DNA of 64,000 bases from Batkoa obscura (Eukaryota; Entomophthoromycota; Entomophthoromycetes; Entomophthorales; Batkoaceae): contig JASVEC010000033.1 of NCBI GenBank assembly GCA_030770535.1, positions 248,001-312,000 of the forward strand, written 5' to 3'. Both the position numbers and the translations under genes were made by a program. The stretch's first letter is position 1, and each line of letters opens with the position of its first letter. Of this stretch, positions 59,622-64,000 are shown piece by piece. The notes beneath the pieces are model-generated. The model did not search any database, was not told the origin of the DNA, and worked only from the letters and a program-made list of their open reading frames with translations.

Positions 59622-60701
59622 ATGAAATTTTTCACTCCTTCTTTATTATCTGTTATCATTGCATCTATCAGCTTAAATCAACTTGCTTCTGCACCACTTG
59701 GTTCCGATGATATTAAATCAACTTCAGTAAGCAGTGCTAACCCAGACCTAATAACTATGGATCAGGCACCTATTAAATCAACTAATTCTAACAATAGATT
59801 AGTAAAGAATGAGTCTAATGCTCCATTAGTTGGCGAAAAACCAAAGGCCAGACGTGCTGATATGCCAGAAAAACCAAAAGCTGATATGCCAGTAGCTGGT
59901 GAAAAGCCAAAAGCCAGACGTGCTGATGTTCCAGAAAAACCAAAAGCTGATATACCAGTAGCTGGCGAAAAACCAAAAGCCAGACGTGCCGACATTCCAG
60001 AAAAACCAAAAGCTGATATGCCAGTAGCTGGTGAAAAGCCAAAAGCCAGACGTGCTGATGTTCCAGAAAAACCAAAAGCTGATATACCAGTAGCTGGCGA
60101 AAAACCAAAGGCCAGACGTGCCGACATTCCAGAAAAACCAAAAGCTGATATGCCAGTAGCTGGTGAAAAGCCAAAAGCCAGACGTGCTGATGTTCCAGAA
60201 AAACCAAAAGCTGATATGCCAGTAGCTGGTGAAAAGCCAAAAGCCAGACGTGCTGACATTCCAGAAAAACCAAAAGCTGATATGCCAGTAGCTGGCGAAA
60301 AACCAAAAGCCAGACGTGCTGATGTTCCAGAAAAACCAAAAGCTGATATGCCAGTAGCTGGTGAAAAGCCAAAAGCCAGACGTGCTGATGTTCCAGAAAA
60401 ACCAAAAGCTGATATACCAGTAGCTGGCGAAAAACCAAAAGCCAGACGTGCTGATGTTCCAGAAAAACCAAAAGCTGATATGCCAGTAGCTGGTGAAAAG
60501 CCAAAAGCCAGACGTGCTGACATTCCAGAAAAACCAAAAGCTGATATGCCAGTAGCTGGTGAAAAACCAAAAGCCAGACGTGCTGATGTTCCAGAAAAAC
60601 CAAAAGCTGATATGCCAGTAGCTGGTGAAAAACCAAAAGCCAGACGTGCTGATATGCCAGAAAAACCAAAATCCATAAATGCTCAAGAATTGAATGTTTA
60701 A
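59622..60701 (+). CDS. Secreted protein of 13 near-identical dibasic repeats (KEP-like precursor)
   Basis: Single exon, 359 residues. Signal peptide: MKFFTPSLLSVIIASISLNQ, cleavage likely after LASA. A ~45-residue Ser/Asn/Asp-rich spacer follows. Residues ~71-351 are a 22-residue repeat, twelve full units and a terminal partial, each containing KPKADMPVAGEKPKARRAD. Only two positions vary: V/I/M after RRAD and M/I before PVAGE. Every unit has exactly one RR, a site for Kex2-type processing, so the protein could release about a dozen nearly identical 22-residue peptides, as described for fungal KEX2-processed repeat proteins. It has no cysteine, is rich in Lys, Pro, Ala and Glu, and should be disordered if uncleaved. 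The closing sequence SINAQELNV is unique. A cell-wall or adhesive role is an alternative. Function unknown. Confidence 0.85.
   Translation: MKFFTPSLLSVIIASISLNQLASAPLGSDDIKSTSVSSANPDLITMDQAPIKSTNSNNRLVKNESNAPLVGEKPKARRADMPEKPKADMPVAGEKPKARRADVPEKPKADIPVAGEKPKARRADIPEKPKADMPVAGEKPKARRADVPEKPKADIPVAGEKPKARRADIPEKPKADMPVAGEKPKARRADVPEKPKADMPVAGEKPKARRADIPEKPKADMPVAGEKPKARRADVPEKPKADMPVAGEKPKARRADVPEKPKADIPVAGEKPKARRADVPEKPKADMPVAGEKPKARRADIPEKPKADMPVAGEKPKARRADVPEKPKADMPVAGEKPKARRADMPEKPKSINAQELNV
59832..60670 (+). repeat. 66-bp coding tandem repeat, 13 units
   Basis: 66-bp units with very few differences between copies. The V/I/M variants alternate over part of the array, suggesting duplication of a 132-bp dimer (units 2-3 and 4-5). 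The repeat lacks stop codons in all three antisense frames, which explains long minus-strand open frames here. Confidence 0.95.
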
Positions 60702-61055
60702 AATTCAATAGCATAAAGTTATAATAGGTATTTATTTGGTTTAATAAATTAGATTTATAATTTATATACTTTATTTTAATATTCAATGTTTTATTTTATT
60801 TGCAGTTTATAGTTTTAGACTAAGTAATGTTAAAATTGATTTTTTATAATTTCAATCAAAATAGAATATTAAAAAAACTAGAAGATTGTATAATTACTTT
60901 TATAAATGATTTACTATAATATAGCAAGTGATTAGAACAAATTTTCAAAATATAACTAAGTATCATTCTTACTGCAAAGGGGTAAAATATATGTACTAAT
61001 GTATTTTTATTATTGTTTCGTCTACCTTGACTAATATGTGAGTCAGACGATTTAC

Positions 61056-61162
61056 TATTTGGAGATGTGTTTTTTTATTTAAGAATTTTACTAATGATTT
61101 TTTCACCCAAATGTCACTTAAGAAATGGTAAAAGTATAAAATCAAAAAAAACACCTCCCTTT
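61056..61162 (+). mobile_element. MITE copy 20 (diverged)
   Basis: ATTTGGAGATGT to CACCTCCCTTT, core AATGTCACTTAAGAAATGG. Confidence 0.78.
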
Positions 61163-61358
61163 AAATTGTTCAAAAGCATTTCCTTGTATTGGTAAAATTT
61201 TGATAAATGGTAATTCATTTAGCCTAATGTAAATATAGATTGAACATGTACTTTAAATAGCAACTCTAATAAAGTAGAAAAAATCTGATAAAAAAGTATC
61301 AATACAATAAAATAGTAAGGATAAAGTTTAAAATAATAACAATCTTTTAGCTAGAACC

Positions 61359-61862
61359 ATAAACCTTATTGGTTTGCTATCTTTAATCCCGCTTAGTGTT
61401 ATTGTTAAGTACTAGTTTACTAGTAGATGATACTGTAATGCAATCAAGAGTCATCACAGTAACCACATCAATCTAGAAATTTTCTATGGTGGCTTTCAAC
61501 TAAAGGAGAGGATTTGTAATTTTCAAATATAGTATAGTAGGGATTTACCTTGCCCTTAGCTTTTGCAAATAGTTTAAGTAATTGGGGTTGGTAAGAAAGT
61601 TTCTGATAATACCATATATATTGATAAGAAGTCGATTATGAAGAGGGGCTATTTATTATATAAAAATTGTACTAATTTAAAGTTATTGTTTTGACTATAA
61701 AATGAAGTATCGATTGAACATTTTTATGTTAGTGAGGTTGACTTAACTTAATTTTATCGTAACATCAGGAGATACATTGCTGCTATAGGCCTAGACTATG
61801 TTGAGAATGATTAAGTATTAAGGTTAATAAAGGTTAAGTTATAACATATGCTTATTATGACC
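61359..61862 (+). pseudogene. Decayed paralogue of the I78-like secreted gene
   Basis: Aligns by eye with the gene at 57710. The signal-peptide codons match at 61359 on (AACCTTATTGGTTTGCTATC, then TTAGTGTTATTGTTAAG, against the intact leader), with the start codon lost. Near 61575, GGGGTTGGTAAGAAAGTTTC corresponds to YVGKKL. At ~61735-61862, GAGGTTGACTTAACTTAATT, then CAGGAGATACATT, CTAGACTATGTTGAGAATGA and CATATGCTTATTATG track EADLPQPNR, PDTF, MDYVQNR and TYYG. The nonapeptide array is absent or unrecognisable, so the repeat probably expanded in the living copy only. Many interruptions, clearly dead. Confidence 0.72.
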
Positions 61863-62506
61863 AAAGTATCTTTATCGTTAAATTTTTCTATAAAGGCTAA
61901 TCTGCTATGTTTTTAGCACTATAGATCTTCTTATTTGTTCTGTTTGCAGAAGTTGCTATTTAATTGGTAAGTATTGTGGTGGGGTGGACTTCAATTTATT
62001 GACAAATTTAAATTCCTTTTAAAATAAACGATAAATAAACAAACGATAAATAGACTAAAGAGATAATTTGTTAATAGTCTTTTACTATAATAAGCGATAT
62101 TTAATGGCTATATTCATAATAATAGAAAATTATATATAATTGTGTCAATTATTCAACTAAAGGATGAAAGCACTGTAATTCGGATGTCAATGAAATAATT
62201 TACTTTATATACTTTAGGTATATATGGGACGATAAACTGGCATATACCTTTTAGGACATGATCTTTTTATAAAATTCTAATATGCTTTTTTTAAAACTCT
62301 TTGAAGGAGAACAAGCTCCCAAGCGATTTTATCAATATCAATTAAAATCATAACTTAATAGTGATAGGTAAATAGGGCCAGTGATATACTTTGAATACTA
62401 AGTTTTAGTGCACTAAAAATGCAAAAATCTGATCTAATTAAATACAAGCATAAAGTTAACTAAAAAATAGAAACAATTAAAAATAAACTTAATTTAATTA
62501 AAAAAT

Positions 62507-62606
62507 ATTTGGGGTAGTTTTTTTGTTGCATCACTTTTTTCATTTTTTAGCGCTATCAAACGAGAAAAATGATAGTAAGTTTACTAAAAAATAGATACCC
62601 CCATTT
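62507..62606 (-). mobile_element. MITE copy 21 (reverse)
   Basis: ATTTGGGGTAG to TACCCCCATTT with TT flanks. Its edge is 10 bp from the stop codon of the receptor gene, so it must lie in that gene's 3' untranslated region. Confidence 0.8.
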
Positions 62607-62615
62607 ATTTATATA

Positions 62616-63521
62616 TCACCAAAATTTAGTACTTTTATAAAACACACTTGCTTCTTTTGAAATACCAGTATGTAATATTAAAAGTAAAGATGAATTGGCT
62701 AAAATTCCAATAACAAATAGTATCTCGACAATTTGATTCATGGTAATAATTGTTTGGTTTACTTCCTTCGACATATAATGGAGCGAACTTTCTAACAAAA
62801 GAAAGAAAACAGATCCTGACATACAAACAACATATACTATTAATATAGTATATATTCTAATTGCTGCTGAGTTCAAACTGGGAATCCTCTTATTTTTTAT
62901 TACTGTTGAGTCTGATGCTGCCTCGATTTGGACAAAATTTTTTATATTAGTTACATTCCTGGCTAATTTATAATAACAAAAGGATATTATTGATACTCCA
63001 AAAAAGAAGCTTAAAACTAAATAATGATAAGTGATAGAGCTGATCAATGAATCCATTACAGATAACATACACATCAAGTCAGAAGAAGCTGGTGTCATTA
63101 AGTTTTGGGTGGCACAGTAAAGTAATAAAGCAATGAAAGATATAGCATTTATATGTAAAGGTAAAAAGATACATTTTGGTAGTTTGATTTTGATTATTTT
63201 ATGTAACCTTTCAGCAGCTAAAAACACACTTAATTGAACTTCAAAGTAATATAAGATATTAACTAAAAAACCAAGGATCTGGCATCCTAAAGTAATATGA
63301 ATTAGGCGCTGTCCAGTCACAAGATAATAAGAAAAATCTATCAACAATACTAATGGGGCAAAGTACTCTACTGAAGCCACTGCGACTATTAACTTTAAGT
63401 CCTTTGTCATTGGTTTAATTCGAAAACAAAAGTAGATTAAAAACGTATTTAAAATTATGGTAACAAACATCAAAGATATAATGGAGTAATGGAAATAGTT
63501 ATATGGATCTTGAGTTCCCAT
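62616..63521 (-). CDS. Class A GPCR-like seven-transmembrane receptor
   Basis: Single exon, 301 residues. Seven hydrophobic segments: ~12-34, 44-64, 79-101, 120-137, 165-185, 221-243, 262-285. Rhodopsin-family landmarks are partly kept: Asn25 in TM1 (VTIILNTFLIYF), Cys80 at the TM3 start (LGCQILGF) pairing with Cys151 in loop 2 (SDLMCML), and ERL at the end of TM3 (LAAERLHKII, for DRY). In TM2 the usual LAxAD is VAVAS, and TM7 has NSSLLLI in place of NPxxY. An intracellular loop 3 of ~35 residues is basic. The C-terminus is very short (~15 residues). It is probably a ligand sensor coupling to G proteins. The ligand is unknown. Rhodopsin-like receptors are unusual in Dikarya but are known from early-diverging fungi. 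Confidence 0.72.
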   Translation of the reverse strand: MGTQDPYNYFHYSIISLMFVTIILNTFLIYFCFRIKPMTKDLKLIVAVASVEYFAPLVLLIDFSYYLVTGQRLIHITLGCQILGFLVNILYYFEVQLSVFLAAERLHKIIKIKLPKCIFLPLHINAISFIALLLYCATQNLMTPASSDLMCMLSVMDSLISSITYHYLVLSFFFGVSIISFCYYKLARNVTNIKNFVQIEAASDSTVIKNKRIPSLNSAAIRIYTILIVYVVCMSGSVFFLLLESSLHYMSKEVNQTIITMNQIVEILFVIGILANSSLLLILHTGISKEASVFYKSTKFW

Positions 63522-64000
63522 TTTAGATGCAATAAATTTTAATTTAAAGAGAAGATTTAAATATCAAAACAAAAGGATTTAAATTAAGCATAAGTAGATA
63601 GTAAATACTTATGTTTTTATAGTGAGCATACATTGCTTCAATATTTAAAATTAATCCATAAGTTAAATTTTAATCTTAAAACCAAAAAGAAACATTTAGA
63701 CTTATTTGTTTATTGTTAACTTTATAAATTAAGTGCAGACTGTGCATTTTAACTTTGTATTAGCTAAATTTTATAACAACATCCCTTTAATATTTAGATT
63801 CAGCAATTGTAACTCAAATGCTAAATAGACGTCTGAATTATCACAGTAGTATGTTAATAATATGAGCATGTATTTCTTTGTTTGAGGATATACTAGTTCT
63901 TTTTTTTGCTTAATATAACAAATTCAACTAAATTCAACTAAATTCTTTATAGATTTATTTTAACTATGCACTTTTATACATGAGAGAAGGTTCAAATAGA
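63522..64000. other. Upstream region of the receptor gene and window end
   Basis: AT-rich. A possible worn MITE left end lies at 63860-63889. No gene reaches the window edge visibly. Confidence 0.45.
63860..63889 (+). mobile_element. Possible MITE left-end fragment
   Basis: ATATGAGCATGTATTTCTTT resembles the family's first 30 bp, but the core and right end are missing. Confidence 0.35.

Larger units (their letters stand above)
60702..62506. other. Spacer with a MITE and a decayed I78 paralogue
   Basis: MITE copy 20 and the pseudogene at 61359-61862 are listed separately. I see nothing else. Confidence 0.45.

Noticed and set aside
59832-60670. CRISPR-like regular repeats
   Set aside because: Units are contiguous without spacers and encode a protein repeat in a eukaryotic gene.
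59762-60786. Long antisense ORFs opposite the 66-bp array
   Set aside because: Explained by a stop-free repeat whose length is a multiple of three. No sign of a separate gene.

Overview
The window is a stretch of an AT-rich nuclear genome, most likely from an early-diverging fungus. Fungal identity rests on an SLA1 endocytic adaptor, a Reg1/Reg2-like PP1 regulatory subunit, a PHP-type histidinol phosphatase (HIS2), heme A synthase COX15 and an ERG/EMC-type housekeeping set, all in the standard genetic code. Introns are short (mostly 45-90 nt) with GTAAG-like donors and TAG/CAG acceptors. A class-A GPCR-like receptor, a BRI3-like protein, an NDUFB11-like complex I subunit and an MFSD1-like transporter alongside these point to a zoopagomycete or entomophthoromycete-like (Conidiobolus-type) genome. 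That lineage call is inference.

Layout: 0-3.4 kb is gene-poor with three direct copies of a ~105-bp MITE. 3.5-10.4 kb (all minus) holds the Reg1-like protein, EMC6 and TYW1. 11.9-18.0 kb holds RRP9 (+), mitochondrial uS7m (-) head-to-head with NDUFB11 (+), then COX15 (-). 18.4-19.9 kb is a decayed F-box/LRR-like gene. 21.4-25.0 kb is cytosolic isoleucyl-tRNA synthetase (-). 27.3-28.7 kb carries a decayed and an intact BRI3-like gene in tandem. 28.9-37.1 kb has an MFSD1-like transporter and SLA1 (both -). 38.0-41.1 kb has poorly recognised genes. 42.0-51.9 kb has HIS2 (+), UTP5/WDR43 (-), 14-3-3 (-) and carboxypeptidase Q (-). 54.5-55.4 kb encodes an Hv1-like voltage-sensor-domain protein. 57.7-61.9 kb is a secreted-protein locus: an I78 protease-inhibitor-like protein with a nonapeptide repeat, a 13-repeat secreted protein with a dibasic RR in every unit, and a decayed I78 paralogue. 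62.6-63.5 kb encodes a GPCR-like receptor (-).

Two ribosome-biogenesis proteins of the SSU processome (RRP9, UTP5), two tRNA-related enzymes (TYW1, ILS1) and three mitochondrial proteins (uS7m, NDUFB11, COX15) make up most of the housekeeping content. The genes are otherwise functionally unlinked, as expected in eukaryotes. The accessory signal lies in (i) a dispersed MITE family with 21 full-length copies, flanked by TA in most copies with intact ends, (ii) the repeat-bearing secreted locus, (iii) the Hv1-like protein with a depleted S4 helix, and (iv) several decayed tandem duplicates. No rRNA, tRNA, CRISPR array, retrovirus-like or Polinton-like element was recognised.
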